From NCBI RefSeq assembly GCF_027579695.1, contig NC_083582.1:580878-644877 (forward strand): DNA of 64,000 nucleotides, given 5' to 3'. Positions within the stretch are counted from its first letter, which is position 1; each line of letters begins with the position of its first letter. The position numbers were made by a program, and so were the translations under genes. The DNA is from Neoarius graeffei (Eukaryota; Chordata; Actinopteri; Siluriformes; Ariidae). This document shows, piece after piece, positions 12,668 to 21,709 of this stretch. The notes below the pieces were generated by a model, which did no database searches, had not been told where the DNA came from, and saw only the letters and a list, made by a program, of their open reading frames with translations.

Positions 12668-12955
12668 TGAGGTGTCATACCACATACACAAGGCTTGTCC
12701 TGACCATAGCGTCAACATTGAGGACGTTAAAGTGCTAGACAGGGACCCCAGGTGGTTTGACCGTGGTGTTAAGAAGGCACTTTACATCCATGCCCTGCAG
12801 CCGAACCTCAGTAGAGAGGGGGAGGAGATACCAACTTCCGGAGATCTACACTAAGCTTGTCAGAGCGCATGTGCGCACTGACATCACTTCTTAGCCCAGT
12901 TCATCACAGCTGAAGAAGGATCCAGCTGGATCTGAAAATTCCCAAGTGAGTTTTC
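12668..12955 (+). pseudogene. Penelope-like C-terminal fragment, plus, with 3' region
   Basis: Same protein segment in the opposite orientation (NIEDVKVLDRDPRWFDRGVK, then a degraded ALYIHALQPNLSREG), followed by a 3' untranslated stretch with CAGCTGAAGAAGGATC, also typical of this class. Together with 12484-12620 it forms an inverted pair separated by about 47 bp. Truncated, non-functional. Confidence 0.65.
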
Positions 12956-13479
12956 ATTTCTTTGTGTTGAGATCAAAATTAAAATAATAATAATAATAAT
13001 TTAAATTCTAAACTGTATATGAGGTTCAGTGTGGTGAAGAGGCAGTTATACACATATAGGCCAGCAATGTCATACTCAGGCCATGATTTACGACTACTGC
13101 AATAATTCCATTTACTATATTCTACTGGAAACAACACAACCAAAAAAGGGTTCATGGTGACTGATTTACCGTATCTTCAATGGTGTTTTTTTTAAAAGTT
13201 TGGAGTCTGGATAGTTCAGTAGGGAGAGCATTAGACTTCTCATCCATTGCCTTCTTGAATGGAAAAGTCAAAACTTAGCTGAAAACCAGATTAGAAGGCA
13301 TTCGCCTTCTCTGATCCAGCCGCTGCTTCAAATCATCCTTTCGCTGTGACATGCTCAAGTACAGAGAGTCTGTTTTGAGGAAAGGTTAGAAAATTGGTTA
13401 GATTTTGATGGCATGGTCAAAAGTGTTCTTCTTTGAAAAGAATGCAAGTACAATACTTCAACAAAATAGTCTATAGTTC
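12956..13479. other. AT-rich interval with short AAT microsatellite
   Basis: An (AAT)n run lies near 12983-13000. Apart from the tRNA-like segment at 13203 I see no gene or transposon end. Confidence 0.5.
13203..13243 (+). pseudogene. truncated tRNA-Lys-like 5' half
   Basis: TCTGGATAGTTCAGTAGGGA followed by GAGCATTAGACTTCT resembles the 5' half of animal tRNA-Lys (acceptor strand, D arm with A box, start of anticodon arm). The 3' half and B box are absent. Confidence 0.45.
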
Positions 13480-13925
13480 AAACATTCCCAATCTAGGACA
13501 TGAGTCAGCCAGCCCACTGAAACCTGTGTTCTGAAAACTTTTCCAGCAGTATTTTGAGGCATTTTATTTTCAACAATCCCAATGGACAAATTTTGAAAAC
13601 ATATTACATGAAAGGCATCAAGTAGCCACTTTTATCCAGGGTGACATATTGTATAACAGATCCAGGAAAGCAGCTGGGGGTTTGGTACCTAGCTTAAGGG
13701 TACTTCAGCCATTCCTGCTGATACAGAGAACCAAACCAGCAACCTTTTTGCTCCAAAGTTGTCTCTCTAACCATTGGGCCATGACTTCCCCTATTATGCT
13801 AGCTTGTTAAGTTATGAAGGGGAATTCAGTGAAAGAATTGTTAGCAGAGCAATCTTATGTTTTTGCAGGAGCTTGTCAAAATCCTCGATAGTCATCATCC
13901 ACCTGAAAGTCCCTGCATTTGACTG
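13480..13925 (-). repeat. inverted copy of 11457-11710
   Basis: The reverse complement matches 11457-11710 in two blocks (for example GAGGCATTTTATTTTCAACA against TGCCGCAAAATACTGC and neighbours). A tRNA-derived SINE at 13615-13790 splits it. With the Penelope pair it forms a rough palindrome centred near 12645. Confidence 0.6.
13615..13790 (-). mobile_element. tRNA-derived SINE, second family
   Basis: On the minus strand: a CATGGCCCAATGGTTAGAG A box, an AAAAGGTTGCTGGTTTGGTT B-box region, a middle CTTAAGCTAGGTACCAAACC segment and a tail with CCTGGATAAAAGTGGCTACT, the common fish SINE tail. It is inserted in the inverted repeat unit. Confidence 0.65.
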
Positions 13926-13971
13926 TGCAAAAAAGCCCAACACCATTCTGTTAACGCATCTAGATGTAAAT

Positions 13972-14316
13972 CTCATCTCATTATCTCTAGACACTTTATC
14001 CTGTTCTACAGGGTCGCAGGCAAGCTGGAGCCGATCCCAGCTGACTATGGGCAAAAGGCGGGGTTCACCCTGGACAAGTCGCCAGGTCATCACAGGGCTG
14101 ACACATAAACACAGACAACCATTCACACCTACAGTCAATTTAGAGTCACCAGTTGACCTAACCTGCATGCCTTTGGACTGTGGGGGAAACCAGAGCACAC
14201 CCACATGGACAACATGCAAACTCCACACAGAAAGGCCCTCACTGGTCACGGGGCTCAAACCCAGACCTTCTTGCTGTGAAGCGACAGCGCTAACCACTAC
14301 ACCACTGTGCCACCCT
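13972..14316 (-). mobile_element. Mermaid-like SINE with target duplication
   Basis: Full SINE in minus orientation, head at 14316 and ATCTC tail at 13972. It is flanked by TAGATGTAAAT at 13961-13971 and 14317-14327, an 11-bp target-site duplication, so this insertion is recent relative to the surrounding repeat. Confidence 0.9.
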
Positions 14317-14535
14317 AGATGTAAATATCAGGAAATATAAGCTGAAAGCCTGACCTATCATGTCTTCATCTTTTGACCTCAAACACAAATGTCTTCAGTG
14401 TGTGGCAAAAAAGCAACAGAATTGGCCTTGCTGTTCCAGTACTTTTGGCTTTGCAGCTGGAAATACTGTCAGAGCTGTTACTATCAAAAATGAAGTACTA
14501 CATTCTGAGCAGCACTATAATATAAGCAGCTTTGA

Positions 14536-14895
14536 GAGTGGTGTGGAAGTGTAGTAGTTAGCACTGTTGCCACACAGCAAAATGGTTCCAGGTTTGAACT
14601 TCATGGCTAGCCGGGAACTTTCTGTGTGAAGTTTGCATGTTGGCTCTGTGGAATTCCTCTGGGGGCTCCTGTTTCCTTCCACAGTTCAAAGACATGCAGA
14701 TGAGGTAATAATAATCAGCCGCTGGGGTTGCATAAGCCAGTGCATATTTAGTGCTAGTCCCAAGCCTGGGTATAGTGAGGAGGGTTGCATCTGGTGTTGG
14801 GGGGAAGCTATGCTGAATGAAATATCAGGCTTCTAAACTGATCTGCTGGGGTGACCCCTAATGGGAACAGCTGAAAGAAGTAGACTCTACTTAAT
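14536..14895 (+). mobile_element. diverged SINE-like element with different tail
   Basis: Begins with a degenerate tRNA-like head (TGTAGTAGTTAGCACTGTTG, B box near GGTTTGAAC) and the GTTTGCATGT and CAAAGACATGCAG phrases shared with the Mermaid-like family. It then switches to a different body with GCATAAGCCAGTGCATATTT and ends GGTGACCCCTAATGGGAACA. No target duplication seen. Confidence 0.55.
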
Positions 14896-15202
14896 TTTAT
14901 TGATCTGTTTAAAGGAAACGATTAAAGGGGCCAACTCACTCTTCCCAAAATCCAATTTGTTGTTGTTGTTTTGTTTTATTTTGAAAGCAGATGATCACTA
15001 CATGCTAGCTCTCTTTGCAGCAAAATGTCCACAAATTCACTGTTAGTCATCCTTTCAATACCAATCTCAAACTTTTCTATGTGTCATACGTGGAATCTTT
15101 GAACAAATTATACCTTTATCATTTCTTTCTTTCATGGGCACCCACATGATGGCCGAGACCAGTTCGGGTCTATTACTGCGAAATGCAAACACCATTTATT
15201 TA
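14896..15202. other. interval without recognised features
   Basis: Includes a (TTG)n patch near 14960. Nothing else supported. Confidence 0.5.
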
Positions 15203-16307
15203 CAGTGGTGCTTGAAAGTTTGTGAACCCTTTAGAATTTTCTTTATTTCTGCATAAATATGACTGAAAACATCATCAAATTTTCACACAAGTCCTAAAAG
15301 TAGATAAAGAGAACCCAGTTAAACAAATGAGACAAAAATATTATACTTGGCCATTTATTTATTGAGGAAAATGATCCAATATTACATATCTGTGAGTGGC
15401 AAAAGTATGTGAACCTTTGCTTTCAGTATCTGGTGTGACCCCCTTGAGCAGCAATAACTGCAACTAAACGTTTCCAGTAACTGCACACCGGCTTGGAGGA
15501 ATTTTAGCCCATTCCTCCATAAAGAACAGCTTCAACTCTGGGATGTTGGTGGGTTTCCTCACATGAACTGCTCACTTCAGGTCCTTCCACAACATTTCCA
15601 TTGGATTAAGGTCAGGACTTTGACTTAGCCATTCCAAAACATTAACTTTATTCTTCTTTAACCATTCTTTGGTAGAATGACTTGTGTGCTTAGGGTCATT
15701 GTCTTGCTGCATGACCCACCTTCTCTTGAGATTCAGTTCATGGACAGATGTCCTGACATTTTCCTTTAGAATTTGCTGGTATAATTCAGAATTCATTGTT
15801 CCATCAATGATGGCAAGCCGTCCTGGCCCAGATGCAGCAAAACAGGCCCAAACCATGATACTACCACCACCATGTTGCACAGATGGGATAAGGTTCTTAT
15901 GCTGGAATGTAGTGTTTTCCTTTCTCCAAACATAACACTTTTCATTTAAACCAAAAGGTTCTATTTTGGTCTCATCTGTCCACAAAACATTTTTCCAGTA
16001 GCCTTCTGGCTTGTCCACGTGATCTTTAGCAAACTGCAGATGAACAGCAATGTTCTTTTTGGAGAGCAGTGGCTTTCTCCTTGCAACCCTGCCATGCACA
16101 CCATTGGTGTTCAGTGTTCTCCTGATGGTGGACTCATGAACATTAACATTAGCCAATGTGAGAGAGGCCTTCAGTTGCTTAGAAGTTACCCTGGGGTCCT
16201 TTGTGACCTCGCCGACTATAGAGATCTTGCAGTCACGTGACCGGAAAGTACACAACCGCCATCGTGTCGGTCAAACACCGCTGAATACTGCTGCACTCGT
16301 GTACAGA

Positions 16308-16640
16308 ATGGATCAATTTCAACCGACGGACTACACGGCTCATTTTTCTAATGAACAGATAACTAGATATATGTCTAAAATAAACGATCTACAGATTTGT
16401 GACCCTTATGGCTTTCCGGACAGAGTTTTCACGACCGGATTTTGAACTGCCAGCGGAATACCCGGACGTGTAGGATTACCTCATCAACTTTCCCTCGCTG
16501 TTCAGTGGTGAAGCACTGCGTGCTTATAAATCTCTGGACAGTTTTCTTTACAGAAATTCAGGATTTGTCAGTGACTCAGATGTGGCATCTTGTAAACAAG
16601 AAAATGATCCTCACTGGATGGGTAAGCCACTTAAGTATTG
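16308..16640 (+). pseudogene. exon-like fragment of an unknown fish transposon protein
   Basis: Begins MDQFQPTDYTAHFSNEQI. After a frameshift and a stop it continues with INFPSLFSGEALRAYKSLDS and ends at a donor-like GGGTAAGC. I recall similar openings in fish transposon-linked proteins with YqaJ-type or SWIM domains, but no catalytic domain is visible here. Function not assigned. Confidence 0.4.
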
Positions 16641-16699
16641 AGTATAGCACTGACCAGCCGATTATAGAATAAGATAATTCCAAATCGTCCGTGTTGTTT

Positions 16700-17089
16700 A
16701 CATGGATCTGGCGTTGGAGAGGTAGAGGCTTGGCAGTGGAGATTTGAGTGGCTGTTTTCTGAGCTTAGTCAACAGGCCGGCTCTGCCTGTAGCCTCGCTT
16801 TTGCTTCGGCTCCTGGCGCCTCCTTCGCTTTGCGTCCGATAACAATCCACGGAGACCCCGCTGGTCTCGCAATCTGGTCTTGTCCGGAATGTGTTTTTTT
16901 TTTTTTCTCGTCCGGAATGTTGTGCATGCGATGGAAATCGCTACAAACCATCATTTTCTGCTGGAAACCAATGTCCAGTAAGTCCATACGGTTGTAGTGG
17001 ATATTGAAGTCTGGTACAGACGAACAACACGCAAAAATACACACAAAAAACATAAAAACCGTGCACAGGTAGGGAGAGCTTGTAGCCAC
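16700..17089 (-). pseudogene. LINE ORF2 N-terminal fragment
   Basis: The minus strand reads HNIPDE...IARPAGSPWIVIG and, in a shifted frame, LRKQPLKSPLPSLYLSNARS, the region just before the endonuclease in a family of fish LINEs. It stops at SNARSM, so it is a short broken piece within the inserted element. A T-run (about 16895) breaks the frame. Confidence 0.5.
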
Positions 17090-17449
17090 AGCCGTTGTAG
17101 TAGAATTGTATATAGTAGGGTTTTCCAGAAGAAAAGGTAGAAGTAAAAGCAGAAGTAGAACCAGAAGTAGAAGTAGAAGGCGGAATATGGCGTTTGACCT
17201 ACAAGATGGCGTCTGTCACAATCTGGATCGGCTGTGACGTCACATGCAAGATCTCTATTACACGCCTTGCTCTTGGAGTGATCTTTGTTGGTCAACCACT
17301 CCTGGGGAGGGTAACAATGGTCTTGAATTTCCTCCATTTGTACACAATCTGCCTGACTGTGGATTGGTGGAGTCCAAACTCTTTAGAGATGGTTTTGTAA
17401 CCTTTTCCAGCCTGATGAGCATCAACAACGCTTTTTCTGAGGTCCTCAG

Positions 17450-18368
17450 AAGTGATGCAGCATGTGCAGCAGGCAAACATTTCGCCATCAAACCTGACAG
17501 ATTTCTTTGTGCGCTGTCAATTTTCTTCAGATTGCCTTCGGGGAAATCAAGAAAAGGTTCGATTTTGATGATGCCCTCTTGACCCACCTTGCGTGCCTGG
17601 CTCCTGCCACTGCAACAGATGCAAACGCACGAGCTCAGCATCCGTCTCTGCTCCCCCTTATGCAGCAGGTGCCACACTTGATTGACATTTCAGACACCGA
17701 TCATCTTCAAGCCATTGATGACCAATGGAGACAATTGCCCCTCGTGGCATTGAGTGAAGACACGAAAGCAATGGATGTCGATGAATTCTGGAATCACGTT
17801 TCTAAGGGGGAGAATTTACAGGGGATTGCCGTGTTCAGTGAACTGGGAAAGTTTGCCCTGGATGTGCTTGTGTTTCCCCACTCCAATGCATCATGTGAGC
17901 GAGTTTTTTCCAAAGTCAATCTCATAAAAACAATCACAAAACTGGCTCATTACAGACACTCTGAATGGACTTGTGCACACAGAGTGTGTGAGGAATGCTG
18001 GTGGGTGCCATGCCTTCAAACCGATGAACACCATGCTGCAATCCATGACGGCATCCAATCTCTACCGTGACAGGATTACCCAACCAACAACATCTGCACA
18101 AGTGAGCGTGGCATCAGATGATGACAGCAACCTGGAGGTTGAATTCGAATCTTTCTAGTCTTATGGTAATTGTGCATTTACTTTTCCCTCTACTATGGGA
18201 ATATTGCGAATTACTGTTTAAAAATGTAAGTAATATTCTTTGGAAATTAAAATACAGCTAAAATAACTATATTGTATGCATTTTGTTTGTGTACGATAAT
18301 TTCTCACAAAAAACGATAATTTTGAGGTTTTGGTACGATACTTGCATATTTCCTATCTGGCAACACTG
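17450..18368 (+). pseudogene. hAT transposase C-terminal end with 3' terminus
   Basis: The frame contains FDFDDALLTHLACLAP, FWNHVSKGE and the dimerisation motif LVFPHSNASCERVFSKVN, characteristic of hAT transposases (hATC domain). A frameshift near 17950 moves the end to a second frame finishing SDDDSNLEVEFESF at 18158. The right terminus CTATCTGGCAACACTG (to 18368) fits a hAT inverted repeat. The left half is missing at the junction with the Tc1 copy. Confidence 0.85.
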
Positions 18369-18403
18369 CTGCGCAGTGACATGAACTGAGCAGCTTGACT
18401 TAG

Positions 18404-18688
<285 letters not shown>

Positions 18689-18719
18689 ACGCTCCGACAC
18701 TGAACCACACCAACACAAC

Positions 18720-18735
18720 GGCTCTTTTAAGAGCC
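18720..18735 (+). terminator. histone mRNA 3' stem-loop
   Basis: GGCTCTTTTAAGAGCC followed by ACCCA is the canonical replication-dependent histone 3' end: 6-bp stem, 4-base loop, bound by SLBP. It lies 31 bases after the H4 stop, and a purine-rich AAAGAACTC downstream element follows. Confidence 0.93.
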
Positions 18736-18740
18736 ACCCA

Positions 18741-19147
18741 AACATCCACAAAGAACTCTTTCTCCATGAATGTGTGTGTGTGAGCGAGAAGGAAGGAGAA
18801 GAAAAGTACCAATTATATTTGATTGTTTCTCAGTTAATATACTTGCTGTTTCGTTCTGCACTACACTGAGCCAAAGCAACAAAATCTCATTCTAATATGT
18901 CGTTTGATGCAAATCTGAATGAAAATAAAAGTTGATTTAAAATGAAGCAGAGACCAGGAAATTGCAGACACGAGTAACATCAGTAATACTTAACTGTTTC
19001 TATATGAAAGCTGTGTGTGAGAGAGAAACGCTTCAGAAAGTGGTAATAGAAATATAAGAATGGAATGAATTCTTATCTATAAAATTCTTCCATCAGTGCT
19101 GTGAATATAAAATGGCAGGAAGAGAGACAGCGAGGCGGAGGGGCAGG
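18741..19147. other. spacer between histone relics
   Basis: No gene. TG-rich and AT-rich spacer sequence. Confidence 0.5.
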
Positions 19148-19310
19148 AAGTGGGCGGAGCGGTAGGAGGCGCCCCGTATGAGGAGGTTTGGAACTCTGGC
19201 CAATAAAATATGTTCCTGCCTTGTGTCGAATTACACTGCGGACCTGTAAATAGAGTGGCCGCGAGGCAGGCCTTATTCATTCTCTTACAGTTTACCCGAG
19301 GAGCAGCGCC
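19148..19310 (+). promoter_or_regulatory. histone H2B promoter and 5' UTR
   Basis: Contains a GC box (GTGGGCGGAGC), a CCAAT box in GGCCAATAAAAT, and a weak TATA-like TGTAAATAGAG upstream of the ATG at 19311. The arrangement fits a replication-dependent histone promoter. Confidence 0.6.
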
Positions 19311-19475
19311 ATGCCCGAGCCACCTAAAAACGCGCCCAAGAAGGGCTCCAAGAAAGCCGTGACCAAGGCGGCTGGTAAAGGAGGCAAGAAGCGCAGAAAT
19401 TCCAGGAAGGAGAGCTACGCTATCTACGTGTACAAGGTCCTGAAGCAGGTTCATCCCGACACCGGCATCTCTAGT
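19311..19475 (+). pseudogene. histone H2B, 3'-truncated at codon 55
   Basis: Histone H2B N-terminal half: [15 protein letters not shown], a lysine-rich tail, then [20 protein letters not shown] and ISS. Alignment with H2B stops exactly after ISS; the frame runs on for 26 unrelated residues to a TGA at 19554-19556. The missing part is most of the histone fold (helices 2, 3 and C), so the product could not form a nucleosome. The promoter region looks preserved. The break is a clean junction, most simply a deletion or insertion. Confidence 0.9.
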
Positions 19476-19824
19476 TCACTCACAATTTTGCAGGTGCAGC
19501 GCACGCTTGTAGCTGAAACTCACGTCTCCCCAACAACAGAACAATCTATTTTCTGATTGGCTGATGCTGCTCTGAGCAGAGGGGCGAGTTCAAGACATGA
19601 AACGTTTCAACACAGTTGCAGAACGGTGCACGTTTCAGCCAATTAATAAGGAACAATTAGAAAAACGTAGCAAACCGTTGCAGCGGTTGAACTCGCCCCA
19701 GGAGCGCTGTGACCTACGGCTGTGGCATTTGTAGATAACTTGAAGGAATTTCTGTGCGATTATTGGAGAAGCTCAGAGTGAGAAATGCCATGTGTGGCAT
19801 GTGAGCGGGTGAACTCGTTGAAAT
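19476..19824. other. sequence joined to the truncated H2B
   Basis: Repeat-like: AACGTTTCAAC and CACGTTTCAGC occur with GGGGCGAGTTCAA and its inverse TTGAACTCGCCCC (about 19580 and 19687), giving a short inverted arrangement that may be a MITE remnant. No coding. Confidence 0.4.
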
Positions 19825-19949
19825 GCGTGAATCACTCTGGGCTGCCATGGCGTGAATCACTCTGGGCTGCCATGGCGTGAATCACTCTGGGCTGCCATGG
19901 CGTGAATCACTCTGGGCTGCCATGGCGTGAATCACTCTGGGCTGCCATG
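19825..19949 (+). repeat. 25-bp minisatellite, five units
   Basis: Unit GCGTGAATCACTCTGGGCTG plus CCATG repeats five times without visible change (starts at 19825, 19850, 19875, 19900 and 19925). Confidence 0.95.
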
Positions 19950-19953
19950 ATGT

Positions 19954-20090
19954 GAATCACTTTGTGCAGCTATAAAGCTGACATGAATCATTTTGTGCAG
20001 CTATAAAGCTGACATGAATCACTTTGTGCAGTTATAAAGCTGACATGAATCACTTTGTGCAGTTATAAAGCTGACATGAATCACTTTGTG
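19954..20090 (+). repeat. 31-bp minisatellite, about 4.5 units
   Basis: Unit starting GAATCACTTTGTGCAGCTAT and ending AAAGCTGACAT, with starts at 19954, 19985, 20016, 20047 and 20078. It is related in its first ten bases to the 25-bp repeat beside it, so the two arrays probably share an origin. Confidence 0.92.
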
Positions 20091-20260
20091 TTTCTAAGCA
20101 TGGATTTTCATGTTTTCGAGCTTTTGACACATTTTCATCATAATGGTCTTTAACTGTATAAGCACATCTGAAGTGAGTTTTAAACAAGGTACTGTGAAAT
20201 GCACTTGTTCAGAGTGGGAAAACACACTGTGTGTCACCAAGAGCATGAAAACAGCTTTCC

Positions 20261-20470
20261 TAGCTAACCCTAACCCTGACCCTAACCCAACCCTAACCCC
20301 TAACCTGACCTAACCCTAAATCCTAATCTTACCCCTAAACCTAACCCCAACCCCTAATCCTAACCTTAACCCTAACTTTAAATCTAACCCCATCCCCAAA
20401 TCCTGGACCTAACCCCAACCTGGGCTCACCCCTAACCCAGCCCCTAGCCTTAGCCCCTAGGCCCCAAAAA
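20261..20470 (+). repeat. degenerate telomere-like (CCCTAA)n tract
   Basis: Many CCCTAA, CCCTGA and ACCCCTAA words in a C-rich strand. It is interstitial and strongly degenerate. Confidence 0.75.
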
Positions 20471-20491
20471 GGAATGGAATAATAAAAGTTA

Positions 20492-20569
20492 GTCAAGTTT
20501 ATTTGTATAGCGCTTTTAACAATAAACATTGTCGCAAAGCAGCTTTACAGAATTTGAACGACTTAAAAC
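20492..20569 (-). mobile_element. 3' tail of the LINE family at 8371
   Basis: The reverse complement matches the end of the LINE at about 11370-11455 (GTAAAGCTGCTTTGCGACAA, AAAGCGCTATACAAATAAAC). Extremely 5'-truncated insertion. Confidence 0.85.
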
Positions 20570-20690
20570 AGTAATAACCCAAATACATGGGGATACTTAC
20601 CAGGCACCTGTGGAGCATCGGGGACAGGACTCGGGAAGGACAGTGCGCAACACGGCCTTGGCCTAGGCCAGGACGTGGATCTTTTTGGAA

Positions 20691-20922
20691 ACCCTAACCC
20701 TGACCCAACCCTAACCGTTAACCCCAACCCTCACCATTTAGCCCCTACCCTAACCCTAATTCTGACCAATCAAAAGATGACATGTGACAACTTCTCGCCA
20801 TTTAGCCCCTACCCTAACCTAACACTAAACCTAACCCTAATTCTGACTAATCAAAAGATGACGTGACAACTTTTCACCATTTAGCCCCTACCCTAGTTGC
20901 CGCCCCTACCCTAACCTAACAC
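20691..20922 (+). repeat. telomere-like composite tandem repeat
   Basis: A unit of CCCTAATTCTGACCAATCAA, AAGATGACATGTGACAACTT and CCATTTAGCCCCTACCCTAA repeats from here and resumes at 21633-21710 after the MITE, so the array has three to four units containing CCCTAAC motifs. Confidence 0.75.
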
Positions 20923-20925
20923 TAA

Positions 20926-21632
20926 GGTGGTGTTTACATTAGACCGTATCAGCGGATCATCAGATTAACGTTTTTAAAACGATTCGCGTGCACACAACAA
21001 CGCCAATACACGGATACGCTAATCACATGAGTAATTAGACAACACGTCACATGATCCCAGTGCATATCGGGCATGCGCAAGTCACTCACCACTTGCAAGT
21101 GGAAGGATGGGAAGCGAACACCTTCTCCAGCAGATAAACACACCTGGCTGTGATGTTCATGTTCTCACTGAGTTTAAGCGCCTGAAGGAGGTAAATAAGT
21201 TGAAATGTGTAAATAAACCTCAGTGCGGCTCAGCACTTCCTCCTGCGCTCCAAATCACTCCGCCCTGAACAGCGAGTGCCCTCTGGAGGGTGCGCACTCC
21301 GGCCCTGCGCAGCTCACAGAGTGCGCAAGTGAAGCACACGAGCAGTGATTCGGGACTGAGCCGCTGTGTGTGTGATCCCAACGCCAGCGAATCAGGAAGG
21401 TGGATGTCACAGTGACGTTGTCCAATGACGACGTCAGCTAGAGCTCAGCACAGCGTTTCCTCGTTCTTCAATGTTTACACAGCACCGGATCAGATACGAA
21501 CTGGGTTGAATACGTGGGCCCTGGCGGATTCAAGTTGTTCCGCCTGTGGAGTCGTTTCCCGGCGTTTTAATGTGCACGGACAGTGCATCCGCGACGAAAA
21601 CGAGACAGATACGGTCTAATGTAAACACCACC
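20926..21632. mobile_element. MITE, TIR GGTGGTGTTTACATTAGACC
   Basis: 707 bp bounded by GGTGGTGTTTACATTAGACC and its reverse complement, with TAA on each side (20923-20925 and 21633-21635). The 3-bp TWA target fits PIF/Harbinger. It interrupts the telomere-like array. The interior is GC-rich with no credible coding frame. Confidence 0.8.
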
Positions 21633-21709
21633 TAAACCTAACCCTAATTCTGACCAATCAAAAGATGTGACGTGACAACTTTTCACCATTTAGCCCCTAA
21701 CCCTATCAG

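Larger units (their letters stand above)
16220..17256 (+). mobile_element. inserted DNA element with imperfect TIRs
   Basis: Interrupts the Tc1 copy between GCCGACTAT and ATTACACGCC. Ends mirror each other: GAGATCTTGCA at 16220 and TGCAAGATCTC at 17256, with weaker symmetry for about 65 bp (CGCCATCGTG...GGTCAAACACC against the right end). The target duplication is very short (AT, or TAT with one extra base). The superfamily is not identified. Confidence 0.7.
15203..17449 (-). mobile_element. Tc1-like transposon, copy B, split and truncated
   Basis: Same family as the element at 4084. The left end is intact (TA at 15201-15202, then CAGTGGTGCTTGAAAGTTTG); the right end is lost at about 17449, where hAT sequence begins. 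A second element (16220-17256) is inserted in the transposase region. Confidence 0.92.
15423..17449 (-). pseudogene. Tc1 transposase pseudogene, interrupted
   Basis: Transposase sequence from [13 protein letters not shown] (17449 downward) to the inserted element, then from VGEVTKDPRVTSKQ (16219) through WTDETK, QQDNDPKHTS and DLNPMEML to the C-terminus at 15423. The N-terminal dozen codons and right repeat are missing, a stop follows KDLK at about 15572, a short deletion lies near 15480, and the 1-kb insertion splits the DNA-binding and catalytic parts. Confidence 0.88.

Noticed and set aside
13812-14340. Plus and minus frames of 160-190 codons
   Set aside because: They translate a SINE and flanking repeat; similar peptides appear wherever that SINE occurs.
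19825-20090. Regular repeats that could suggest a CRISPR array
   Set aside because: Units are directly adjacent with no unique spacers, and the genome is animal; these are minisatellites.
20261-20922. True telomere
   Set aside because: The CCCTAA words are degenerate, interrupted and internal to the window, with genes and transposons on both sides.
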